From assembly GCA_000697665.1 (NCBI GenBank), contig KL197732.1:456013-520012 (forward strand): a stretch of 64,000 nucleotides of DNA, given 5' to 3'. Position 1 is the first letter of the stretch, and each line of letters opens with the position of its first letter. The notes beneath the pieces are model-generated. The model made no database searches, was not told the origin of the DNA, and worked only from the letters and a program-made list of their open reading frames with translations. This DNA comes from Jaapia argillacea MUCL 33604. Taxonomy: Eukaryota; Basidiomycota; Agaricomycetes; Jaapiales; Jaapiaceae. Positions 21,193 through 32,492 of the stretch are shown here, piece by piece. Position numbers and translations under genes: made by a program.

Positions 21193-24100
21193 TTAGAAGT
21201 AAAGAGAGTTGATCAATTCTACAGTACTGCAAACTAGGTTAAAAATGGACAACTGGGAGAATAAAGCTGAACACATACCAAGCTGATGACCACCAATAAA
21301 AGAATGCAAGACCCTTTGACATCCTTCTGCATCTGCCCAAAAGAACTCAGGATCCATCTCCAAACCTTTGATGGCCTTCAAAAGCTTATTCAAAATTTCT
21401 AATGCCTTAACATCATGCCACATTTGCTGAAACATTGCATCCCAAGGCCCTGTGCCACAATGAAGAAAGGAGTGCTTTGCAATTATAGCACTAGCTAGAT
21501 GAAGGTAAAATATGCAAATGACATAAGTTAATGGTGCATACCAGAAATGGCATATATTGCTTGTTGATGAGTTGAAAGTTCAATGGTCTAGAGAATTATA
21601 ACATTAAAGTAGAAAAGTAGTAATATTAGAGCATACCTGAGTATGGAGCCAGGTACAGAAATTGTCCAAAAGTGAGGAGTGGCGATTCTATACAAGTAAA
21701 ACCATATCAAACAAACACTAGAAGCAGAGTTATTAAGCCACTTACTTTCTACTCATATAATTAAAGTGTTGAACAAAGATTTAACAAAAATGTAAAAGGA
21801 TGAGAATGCCGCTACACACAAACTGGTATGATAGAGAACATGAGCCAGCTGAGAGACTAGGGCCAAAGTAGATAAAGCACTCACTAACTGTCAATGCAAC
21901 CCAGGGAGCAGAGAACATGAGCTGGCTGAGAGACTGGGTTCACATTAGACAAAGCACTCACATACTGTTGATGCAACCCAGGTAGCAGAGAACATAAGCT
22001 GACGGAGAGACTGCAGTTAAAGTGGACAAAGCACTCACATACTGTTCATACAACCCAAGTAGCAGAGAACATGAGGTGGCTGAGGGACTGGAGCCAAACT
22101 GGACAAAACACTCACCTCCTGTCAATGCAACCCAGGGAGCAGAGAACATGAACTGGCTGAGAGACTGGGGCCACAGTGGACAAAGTGCTCACCTCCTGTT
22201 GATAACAACCCAGGGAGCAGAGAACATGAGCTGGCTGAGAGACTGGGGCCAAAGTAGACAAAAAGCTCACCTCCTGTCAATGCAATCCAGGGAGCAGAGT
22301 ACATGAGCTAGCTGAGAGATTGGGGCCAAAGTAGTCAAAGCACTGACATACTGTTGATACAACCCAGGTAGCAGAGAATATGAGCTGGCCGAGAAACTGG
22401 AGCTAAGGTGGAAAAAGCACTCACTAACTATCAATACAATCCAGAAAGCAGAGAAAATAAGCTGGCTGAGAGACTAGGGCCAAAGTGGACAAAGCACTTA
22501 CTGCCTGTTGATGCAAACCAGGTAGCAGAGAACATGCACTAGCTCAGAGACTGGGGCCAAAGTGAACAAAGCACTCACTCTCTGTTGATGCAACCCAGGA
22601 AGCAGAGAACATGAGCTGGCTGAGAGACTGGGGCCAAACGGGACAAAGCACTCACCAACTGTTGATGCAACCCAGGGAGCAGAGAACATGAGCTGGCTGA
22701 GAGACTGGGGCTAAAGTGGACAAACCACTCATAGCCTGTCAATGCAACCCATGTAGCAGATAACATGAGCTAGCTGAGAGACTGGGGACAAAGTGGACAA
22801 AGCACTCACAGTCTATCAATGCAACCCAGGTAGCAGAAAACATGAGCTGGCTAAGAGACTGGGGCCAAAGTGGACAAAGCACTCACATACTGTCAATGCA
22901 ACCCAGGTAGCAGAGAACATGAGCTGACTGAGAGACTGGTGCCAAAGTGGACAAAGCACTCACCTCCTGTTGATGCAACCCAGGGAGCAGAGAACATGAG
23001 CTGGCTGAGAAACTAGGGCCAAAGTGGATAGATCACTCACCTCCTATCAATGCAACCCAGGGAGCAGAGAATATGAGCTGGCTGAGAGACTGGAGCCAAA
23101 GTAGACAAAGCACTCACCTCCTGTCAATGCAACCCAAGGAGCAGAGAATATGAACTGACTGAGAGACTGGGGCCAAACTGGACAAAGCACTCACCTCCTG
23201 TCAATTCAATCCAGGGAGCAAAGAACATGAGCCAGCTGAGAGACTGGGGCCAAAGTGGACAAAGCACTCACCAACTGTTGATACAACCCAGGGAGCAGAG
23301 AACATGAGCCAGCTACAAGACTGGGGCCAAAGTGGACAAAGCACTCACCTTCTGTCAATGCAACCCAGGGAGTAGAGAACATAAGCTAGCTGAGAGACTA
23401 GGGCCAAAGTAGACAAAGCACTCACCTCCTACCAATGCAACCCAGGGAGCAGAGCATATGAGCTGGCTGAGAGACTGAGGCCAAAGTGGACAAAGTACTC
23501 ACTCCCTGTCAATGCAACCCAGAGAGCAGAGAACATTAGTTGGCTGGGAGACTGAGGCCAAAATTTATCAGTTACTGACTCTCCATGGATACCATGATAA
23601 TACCCTTCCAACCCAATTCTCAAAAAGTAACTCTTCTTGATCTCTATATCCTTTATATATCAATCCACAAGCTCTGTATCTCTTGTTAGTTGAGATTAAT
23701 CATACTGAATGCTTCTTACCTTTTAACTCCCCATTTTCCACATAAATCTAGATTATTCTTCTGAATACACATAAATAGCTGCCTCAATACATCATCACCA
23801 AGAACATCTGCAGTTTTCTCCAGCAACTTATCACAGTTTGTATCTAGCTTGTCCATATCTATATAAGATGTGAATGATAACTCTTATATAGAGAGAAACA
23901 ATTCTTTCCTGAAAGTTGAACATCACCTGAAGGTGGGAATCTTGTTTCATTGATAACTTTTGCATACACATTAGTAAAGCGATGGGATGCACATTGTGAT
24001 GCCACATTAAATGCATCATCCTCCTCCCATCCATTGGATACAAAGAATAGTTGAGTCTGAAGCACAAAATCATCAAATTTTGTGTATATTGCAATCACCG

Positions 24101-24768
24101 GAACTGCAAAGCTTTCACTTATGATTCTTCACCTGAGAACAATGAAGACTTACCTGTTCCAGGATCACACTCCTGGAAAAATCTTCCCTCTGCTCCAGTC
24201 AAGAGACGACTGACATTGTCAGTTGGGAGACAATACCTTTACATGTAATTGATCAATTCCAGGCCCATTGGACAGAACACTCATGACCCACCAAATGGCA
24301 TGCAACTGTCTCTGTGAGGCTCTCTCCATGCCTCGCTGTTTAATAAAGTCCTGTACAATCTTGAATTCCTCACTGGATCCAAATTCCCATCCACGAGAAT
24401 CATGAAAAATATATCCAGGATTGGCCTCAAATATCATCTCGTTCTCGATGTTGTGTTCACCCCGCTATCAGTATCGCTTGGTATCTGCTCAGATTCAATT
24501 ATTGACTCGTCAACTACATACCTCCCTGCTTGGTGCAACGGTTGAGAGGTCAATCTAGTGGGCAGATGGTGTGCGATCAGGGACCAGTCCTCGCAGCAAA
24601 GTCCAATACGCAAATTACCTCCTCTCCCTTGGTGTTGTAGATCTTTGGCTTATCGGTCGTATTGCAGATCTTTTGGAGAATCGTCGTCTTTCCCGCGTTT
24701 GCTCTGCCCATCACCAGAACGCGGAAGTGGCGATACTTCTGCCTGAGTTGAAGTGTTCGATCGTCCAT
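21193..24768 (-). CDS. P-loop GTPase-like protein with a 24-member array of 3-nt microexons
   Basis: A G-domain protein. The P-loop is GRANAGKTT, then DSRGWE (G3, DxxG) and TKFD (G4). Proposed exons on the minus strand are 24768-24619, 24554-24522, 24464-24292, 24236-24154, 24103-23927, 23858-23720, 23679-23604, then 24 exons of 3 nt (23505-23503 down to 21748-21746), then 21687-21637, 21587-21542, 21494-21279 and 21233-21193. All junctions are GT-AG except one microexon donor near 22727 (AT instead of GT). Phases agree throughout and the sum is 1257 nt, 418 residues, with no internal stop. Exon 7 has two possible acceptors and donors; the pair given keeps both paralogues open. Family role is unknown to me; related fungal proteins resemble AIG1/dynamin-like G domains. 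The start was chosen because this ATG is shared with the paralogue at 42771. Confidence 0.68.
21746..23505 (-). repeat. Tandem intron/microexon array, 24 microexons (22 in ~77-bp repeats)
   Basis: The unit is ~74 nt of intron plus 3 nt of exon. On the minus strand each unit reads donor GTGAGT (variants GTAAGT, GTGAGC, GTCAGT, one ATGAGT), TTTGGCCCCAGTCTCTCAG, CTCATGTTCTCTG and acceptor TGACAG/CAACAG/TAG. The triplet between acceptor and donor varies: nine GAG, four TAT, and TTG, TTA, AAG, ACT, GCT, AGA, GCA, GGA among the rest. None of the 24 is a stop codon. The last two microexons (TTT at 21820-21822, AAA at 21746-21748) lie between introns of unrelated sequence and are shared with the plus-strand copy. 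Unit length is not a multiple of three, so direct translation through the array changes frame at each unit. Confidence 0.85.
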
Positions 24769-26719
24769 GAGATGATGGTCCTGGTGAGAGTTGCGAGAGA
24801 TGACTCGACGATCGATAACAATGAGCACCTGCACTGCTTCGTCACGCTGATGTCAGCAAAACGTCTGTCTCTTCCTATGGTACTGTCGACGCGTGAGTCA
24901 TTCGTGGCTGTCTCTGCGCTCACATCCTTGGCCTCCACCATAGTTCTCATCTACTCTGAAAAGCTTCCCCATTTTGTCTTTCCAATCAATGGCAACCACT
25001 TCGAATCCTAACCGCAGTGAGGCTATATACTAGACGTTCCAAATCATACCGTTCATTCGCCATGTCTCCGACTGAGCCAATGTCCTGTCTGATCGTCTCA
25101 GGAGTAGCCTCTGGAGTTAACTGCGACTGGTTCTGGTAAGCTATCATTCATTGCCTCCCACTCCAAAGTCTTCGCGCCCATTATCCCATCCTCAATCAAC
25201 GAACCTAGACATACCCCAACCCAACTCTTAAAGTCGGTGCCAACACAAGTCGAAGCTGCGAAGGCTAGCGTAGCGGATCCAATACCCAACCTACAGGCCC
25301 CTCTCCACTCATTCACATGCAGATGATCAGATCCCCACGACTGCTTCGCCTGCAAGTTTCTCAAACCCAACTTCAGACGCGACCCATCCGAACTTTCAAC
25401 AAGGGAAGCCGGAGATTGGTTTTTGGGTCTGACTGTTGCGCTCGGCTACAGCCAGCCTCTACACGTCATGAAGAATTTAAAGAGTCAATTGTACACCCGA
25501 ACTTCCCTGTACTCGATTTCTTACGATGACAGCCGACTCATTCATCTGATCCGTGGCATCTTCATCGCACTAGTAATCAAACGAGTCACAACCCTAATCC
25601 AAGTCTTCAACAGTCTCCCTCAGTTTGCTACCAAATCGATCGTGGCATACACGCTCAAGGCGTCCAATTCCCTGCGGTAACCACACCTTCTGGCAAGTAA
25701 CCTTCCTCTCGTTGCACTCGCTGCATGTTCTCGTTCCTGCTCTCGGCACTGGCCACAGGCCCTCTAACCAAGCCCATTACTTCACCGCCTTCGAACGCCC
25801 GATAGGCGCCACATAACCATTGATTCGTACACCCAGGACGAGGACTCCACCCTCGTTTTCTTCCTCACCCCGCAGGATTCATTCAACAGCCGAAATTGGC
25901 TTGGGTCGCCCAAGACCAGACATGCCGTCCACAGCGAACACGAGCAGTTACTTGTCAATACCCGCCAGTCCGCGAAGAACAAGGAGTGAGGGAAGTGACA
26001 TCAATGAAAGGTGAGGGCGAAGCAGAAGAGACATTTGTGAAGGAGGTGGAGACCCTGTTCGGGAGAGACAGGATTGCGTCTGGAAAGGTGAGTTTGGATG
26101 TGTTCTATATTTCTTCGACTATTTCGAGATGTTCTTATTCGTTTACGGGGAACCCTCCGCTGCCGAACGAGAACGGCCCGACCCAGCAAGACACTTCGGC
26201 TTCGGAGATCCCTTAACTGCTAAACATCAGATGCACTTGTTCATGATCGACCCCATTCCCAATGACATCAACGTCTTACATTGTCATCCGCTTCACGGTA
26301 GTTGGATGAGTATCGAAGGCTTTGTCACATTGCATCCTCGCAGGGCGCTAACCCTCAGTCTTTAAACAAGACGGTTGCTCTCGATTGTGCGCTCAGCGGA
26401 AAGCACACCAATGAGAGGACTCGACAACCGTCGGCCATTCTGACGGCCTATGCACGGATGGTCAAACTCACGTATACTGCGTAGCCCAGTTCCCCCAACT
26501 CGGCAACAGGCGAGCTCGACCTGGACAAGACCCCTCTGCGACGAGGAACGGCATCATTCAGTTGCAGGACGAACTTTCTCTTCGAGGGTCGTAAACCCAT
26601 GTAGCCTCAATCTGATCACGATGCCCTCGATCCAGTCGTACTCTCGTTTGGTACGTATTCGCTCGAAATCGTGTGTGAACTTTGCTAATTTAATTTCGCT
26701 GCAGATATCGGATGCCGCT

Positions 26720-27010
26720 GTCCCCGCAGGAGCCGACCATGGGGGAAAAGCCCAAGACGCTACGGGCAACACGGTCAATTGTAAACCGTTTCGTTTTCCA
26801 GTTGGGCTCCTCGAGAAGATAGTTCACGAGGCTTCTGCGAGCGATTTGGTGGCTATTGGTTCTACCAACGACATTTTGCGAAATCGCTACGCCTCACCTC
26901 CTGTTCAAAACCCTGCGTTTAGACTTTTTCGGTGAAAAGTGGCGAGACGTTGGTGAAGCTGGTGAACGAGCCGCGGCTGGCGCGTTTTGTTGGGGCTATT
27001 ATCTTGTAAG
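26720..27010 (+). pseudogene. Possible F-box-like fragment
   Basis: The plus strand encodes FPVGLLEKIVHEASASDLVA near 26790-26860, which resembles the start of an F-box (LPxELLxxIxxxASxxDLxxLxxT). The frame then breaks and a leucine-rich stretch continues in another frame up to about 27000. The resemblance is by eye only. It may instead be an unrelated exon. Confidence 0.28.
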
Positions 27011-27908
27011 GTGACGGGGACGCCTGATTACACTCAGATGGCTGGTACGTGTCGCCATGATCCTGATTGTTTTATCATCCTCTAATCGCGGCAACTGGTT
27101 TTTTTGATTAATTACTGAACGCAGAAGTCGATCTCCAGTTCAAGGAAACCATGTCAAACCGATATCATTTGAACACCAACCACTAATCCAAGACCAGTTC
27201 CAATCCCGCATCCTCGCTTTCATCGACGAGCGTCAAAACCAACTGCGCCGTCGTCATCGTTGGATATCGTCAGCCTTTTCCATATTATGACTCAGCCGAG
27301 GACCCCCAAGCGCCCAGTGGATCGTGGGGGTCGTGATGATCATAAGCCGCCTGTCGTTGGTGAAGTCCTCGAGTGTTTTTTGTTGTTGATCTTGCTTGAT
27401 GTCAATGAGGGTGTTGTCTCAGATGTCGAAATTTCTTTTCCTCGAGGAGGGTAAGGGGCAGGCCTATCTGAACTTGTACTTTATGATCAATAGCTACGAT
27501 TGATACCTCGTCTCTATACATGTGGGGAGATTGCTCCGGGTCTAAGAGCTGCGCTTGCGCCCAACAGAATAACGAGAATTCGAAAAGTGCTCACCAAGCC
27601 GCCTGCGCAGGCACCGCAGTTGTTTTGTTTAATTTGTGGGTGCCCAAGACGGGCACTTCTGCTGAATCGCTGTCATGTATTCTCGATTAATCAGACCAAT
27701 TTTTGGAGAAATCATATTTATTCTCGTTCATTGACATGGGGTAGCGACATGGTAAAGATCCGATTCAACCTTCCTAAGCAGATTTAACCCTGATAAATCT
27801 GATTCCTGTGCCATCTCCTCCAATGCAAACGAAGAAGGGATTTGAAGGGAAAATCAGGTTAGGAGTGAAGATTGAATTTCAGGTGGGCAATACTTATGCT
27901 TCGGGACA

Positions 27909-27936
27909 AGGAGGAGGAGGAGGAGGAGGAGGAGGA
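27909..27936. repeat. (GGA)n microsatellite
   Basis: About nine uninterrupted GGA triplets. Confidence 0.95.
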
Positions 27937-28690
27937 AAGACCTGGTTGATATGGAGAATCTGATCTGAATAGGTGTAGTCAGATTCGAGGAGGAACCAAG
28001 AATTGAGGAGAGAATCTGATTCACACAGAGGATCTGATTTTCAAGGCGCAATCAGATTCAAGAATCGATGTGCAACATGGATGAGGTAGAGGTGGTCCTG
28101 AAGCATAATCAGCAAAAATCGGGACGAGTCGTCGACACGCACATCGTGTGGGTTCGCCCCCTTGACCCTTCGAGTGGTAAGGGCTTCGCCACTTCCACCA
28201 CTTACCCGAACAAAGCAGTTCGGCACCTGCTTACGATGTTTGTGTAAGTCTTGAGCACCCAGGACTGCATATCGTGTCGGGATGAGCTTATCGGTGCAGA
28301 TCAGCGTCGGGCAAACCGACTCACTCGTCAACACCAGGGTGATGGTCCCGTTCTCGTCGGCGGGACGTTGCCACACGGGCTGGTCAAGATTTGGTTCGGT
28401 AGTGGTTTGATTCATTGCGATAGATTCGATTTGATTCTTTGTTGTTTGTCGGAAATGCTAGAGCTTAAAGTCGCTGGTTGAGGACAAGCGGCTGGCATGA
28501 TCCCCGATTTGGCCACGTCAGCTTTCCTTCCGCTCCACGTTGACGTGCCCGATGGAGCCTTTCGTCTGGAGAAGGCCGTCGACGCCTGTTGAGATGGCCT
28601 TGACAAGGTGGTGAAGATTCTCATCTCTTCTTTTCTTAGTTGTTCTGGTGAGTAGTTCATCATCCCCATTCTTCGTGGAGTCACTAACGC

Positions 28691-30379
28691 TTACCACCTT
28701 TGCCTTGCCTCTCATAGACCTGGCGAGAATCTCTGTCGCTTACCTTCCGAATTGTTATGTTCGACGAGTCCTCACCGTATTCTAGCGTCTACCTCGAAGA
28801 TACATGCTTCCCGAATCACATATCCCCTCCATCGTACTCCCCACATCTCGTGCAATGACTCAGCCGACATCCCGCCAACGCCCTCGTGCACGAAGTCTGG
28901 TATCGCCGTGAGGAGGATAGCCCTGGTTATGGTATCCATGTTTCAGTGAGTGCGACTCTTTGCACAGCGCATGTGTACAGGGTACTGACACTCAAATTTT
29001 GGACAGGTCCCTCGTTCTTGTGGATGCGTTGAACGGAAAGCGTAGCAATCGGAGGCCTCGATCACCGTCACGATGAGTGCCGGCCATGCTATCAGTCCAT
29101 CCTGTCGACGACATAGGGCCGGTCGGTGATCTTGTATTGCGTAGCCAAGCTCTGTCCGGTTATGTGAGCAGTCGACCTCAAGATTATGGACTCCAATGGA
29201 GAACACCGGCATCCAGCACCAAATCGAATTTTTCTGCGAGCGTGGTAGATCTCTGATCGTCGGAATTCACCTCATCTTGTGTCACCGCAGAAACCTTCAT
29301 GCCACCATCCGTTCGAGAATTCACGACCCTCACCCCAGTTCATCGCGATTATCCCCTCGTCCGCGAAGACCTCTCCGCCGTTCACATCTTATGGCCTCGC
29401 AACGTTCCTTATATCGTTTCTGGTTCGAGATTTTTCCACCGAGTACAAGACTCCCTGTTGTCTATCTCGCTCCAACTCGATCCTCGACCATTGCAGGCGC
29501 TACGAGAAGAATCTAGAGTTGTATGGCAAGTTATTCCTGTCAGTCGACGAGAGGATGGTGGGTTCCGTCCAGGGTTGCGTGCTGAGGGAGTTATAGATAC
29601 GGTCCCCCCCCCCGTGAGTATCCGATTTATGTCTCGACGTTCCGTGGATATTGACTGTGTATGTTTCGATAGGTTGTGAGTTTGAAGCTATAGTATCTCG
29701 TCCCTCGAGGATATGACAATTTGGGTCGCTGCTTTCGGGACACGATATGCTGTAGTCAACGATTGGAACCAAGACATGATCAATTGATAGGTTTAATGAG
29801 TTTAGGAACGGTAGCGACACAATCAGAGTTCGATGAATCGGAGTCCCTCCCAATACCCGTCCATGGATCTCTTCGCAAACGAAACCTACCAACGTCGCCC
29901 TCCGCAATTGGCCTGTAGCCATCTTCAACCAACGTCCCGTCAAAAGTGCCGAACTCAAGAGAAGGCGACGTTGTCGCCGCTCATCCCAGAGGCGACGGAA
30001 CGGAGAACTTGGGCGCTGATGGGCGGTGGAACTGACCGGCCTGGCGTGGATAACTGGGCATGGGGGAGGGATGGACCTTAGCTTCGAGATATGATGGCGG
30101 CTCCATGTCCTCGGTGTGGGAGGCGGATCCGTGGGGGTGCTGGAATCGTTAGAGATTAGCTGCCGAGCACAAATCGTCGTCTCGGATAACCAACGAGAAA
30201 CGTCCAGGGACTGAAACCAAGGGTGCTGCAACGAAAGATTGTCACCAAACTGGGTGAAGTTTCAATTTCAGGATCAATCGCGGAGGGGGTGAGTATTGCT
30301 TATCTTATCCAAGCAAAGTCCAAGTTGTTCAACGTTCGACACCTACAGCCACTCCAGCAAGACGACGCCCGCTCCTACC
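28691..30379. other. CpG-rich region, no recognised gene
   Basis: Holds ORFs on both strands (largest 29500-30231 on the minus strand, 243 codons, Ser/Pro/Arg-rich with no known motif). Overlapping plus-strand ORFs at 29279-29679 are of equal quality. Coding direction cannot be decided. Confidence 0.4.
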
Positions 30380-32110
30380 ATCCCCTGGACCAATCGTCGT
30401 CCAACATATAATGTTCACAGCCACCGCAGCACGACGACACCCTCTCCCACCATTCCCTATTGCAATTGCCATCCCCACCAACATGTCCAACTCTTGCCAT
30501 CTGAATCTGCCAACTCTTCTCCCATCGCAGTCCCACCGTCGGCTTGTCTGCCAGATGTAGGACGAAACCATCGCATTCCTACGTTCTTGTGTTGGTCAAC
30601 GGTCGATTCAATTAGTGTCGGATGAAGAATCTGCATGGATTTTAGGTATGTCTCAGTTTTCTTCAGTTCAATCTCACCGGCTCAGCGTGCTGACAAGCTG
30701 ACTTTACCCAAACGGTCCCTCAAACCAGCCTACCCCTGCACTCCAGTCCAAGATTTGTTCCTCCCAATTTCCTACACGTGCTTGCAGCTCGCTTCGCTCC
30801 CCCAATCCATTCCGTTTCTCAGGGCTGCGGATACTCGGTCCAAGCTCGGCGACCTCCTCACGTGTCAACGCAGGGTATGGTCGACTGTCATGTGCTCGTT
30901 AGATACTCGGCCTCTGGTAGGACCATTGGTTGGGTCTCGACGCCGAGCCGCAAGGTATGATCAGTTTGATGATACATCAATCGAGACATTGACGGTAATT
31001 TCTAGCTCGAAGCCTTCCCATCACCTCAGGCCGTAGCCGGCGGGCGTAGTGCTGAAGGGATGTTAGCTCACTTTACCAACTTTGAACATTGTTGCTGTTG
31101 GAAGGATGTGTCGCCATACGCCGTTAGCTCTCGCAGCATATATGCAGGTCTGAACACCTCCTGATATCGATTTTCCGTCCGTTTATCTAATTAGGTGCCC
31201 AGGTCCGCTATACAAATTACTTCCCGGTTGTCCTCCAACCTATACCCAAGCTGCTCATTTTATCGAGAGAACTAGTCAACGGGTTGTGAAGCTGCGGACG
31301 GGCTTGGTCGCCGTGGAGTTCGTTTGCGGGGCTGATTTCATTGCGAGATGTCCCAAAGAGTACGTATACTCAGCTTATTGATACTCGTTGGATACGGTAC
31401 TCACTCGCCTTACTAGACTTCGGAGTTTTTCCTCGGACTTCTCCTCTACTTGTCCCTCTTCGCCCCTCAAAAGTACGAACAGCCGGGTGTCTGGTTGGTG
31501 ATTTGTTGAGGGCACTTTGGGAGCCCGCGCAGGTGGATCGAAACGGCGCTGACTTTCTTTTTCGTAAACGGTGGTCGAGCGGCTGGTGGTGGTGGTGGTG
31601 GTGATTTGGATGCGAAGGATGGGTCGAGGGAGACTGTCGTCGGTCTCTTGGGAATTTTGGTGGGTGCATCCATCTTATATACCTCCTTGGTTACTGAATG
31701 GGAGACATGCGGTGTTAGTAGATTGTGCCGTTCCTCCTCCAACGCTTATCACCACCGACCGTCGCCGATATCGCCCTCTCCGCCTGGATTCCAAGCCGTG
31801 TCGTGTACATGTGCGAAGTGTGGCTATGTCGACTCTCGATCAAAGCTTCACCGGTTCCTCGTAGGTTTCCGTCTCTCTGGACTCGGCAGGGTCTACCTTC
31901 CGTCGAACAAGTCTCTCCTTCAAGAACAGGTTCTACTTCCCCTCATGAGACCCAGGACGGTAAATGCCTCCATTGGTCATATCTCAATCGGAAATTCCGT
32001 TGATGGACGCAAGGCCGACACCTTCGCTGGCGAACTACTCCACCGATTCTCCAACGGGAATTTTACTTATGGGCTAATGCTACCTAACATCTCCCCGGTT
32101 GTCCGCACAA
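30380..32110 (+). repeat. Family R, copy 1 (unrecognised gene-like repeat)
   Basis: About 1.7 kb that recurs at 34900-36730 (copy 2), partly at 36740-37480 (copy 3) and at 47610-50860 (copy 4). Shared blocks include a region encoding VRSVAMSTLDQS-like residues near 31820-31860, a block encoding AAHFIERT...VAVEF.CGADF (31250-31340), and GT...AG intervals consistent with short introns. Copies 1-3 are CpG-rich; copy 4 is CpG-poor. Frames are interrupted, so these may be relics of a gene family. I do not recognise the product. Confidence 0.6.
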
Positions 32111-32492
32111 CGGACGCATCCCGATAGACCATCCGAAAGGGTGTTGAGGTATATCCCATACCCGAGCTGGCGGTTAGAGACGGGCAGATGACGTGATGGT
32201 CACCATGAACCGTTGACGTTTTCGTGGGCATGAGATATTCTGATTCCGTACGTTGATGGGTTGATAGCCACTTCTCAGCACAGACCGAGTCCACCTTGTC
32301 CAGCCTTTCCGATACCACGCGTCAGGTCTCTGGCAAACTAGATTGAACGACGAAACACCATCGTCAATGAAACTGGTTATGTTTATGGTGCTAACTACTG
32401 TGTAAACAAATCAACCATAAATGCAACCTATAAGTTGTAACTATCGTGACCCTAGTCCTAATCAGCTTCCCAAGTCCAAAATCCAAGAGTGA

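Larger units (their letters stand above)
21150..25430 (-). repeat. Left arm of a ~4-kb inverted gene duplication
   Basis: This segment matches 42130-45830 in opposite orientation, covering the upstream region, all exons and the microexon array of the GTPase gene. The arms enclose about 17 kb. Homology fades near 25430 on one side and just past the gene's stop codon on the other. Confidence 0.8.
25431..28690. other. CpG-rich region without a confident gene
   Basis: Base composition and CpG content look like unique or genic DNA, but I find no long ORF or domain I can defend apart from an F-box-like fragment near 26790. A short GGA microsatellite lies at 27909-27936. The minus strand at 28041-28415 has a 124-codon ORF of unknown nature. 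Small ORFs on both strands suggest one or more decayed or multi-exon genes. Confidence 0.4.

Noticed and set aside
21830-23570. The ~77-bp array as a coding minisatellite translated straight through (ORFs such as VSALSTLAPVSQPAH...)
   Set aside because: The unit is not a multiple of three, so the frame changes every unit, and every such ORF is interrupted after 60-124 codons. The splice-site reading gives one consistent open frame instead.
21830-23570. CRISPR-like array (regular repeats with short variable spacers)
   Set aside because: The constant part is ~74 bp and the variable part 3 bp in a eukaryotic gene context; nothing resembles cas genes.
29500-30231. 243-codon minus-strand ORF as a gene
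   Set aside because: No motif, low-complexity composition, and equally good ORFs on the other strand. Kept only as an unassigned region.
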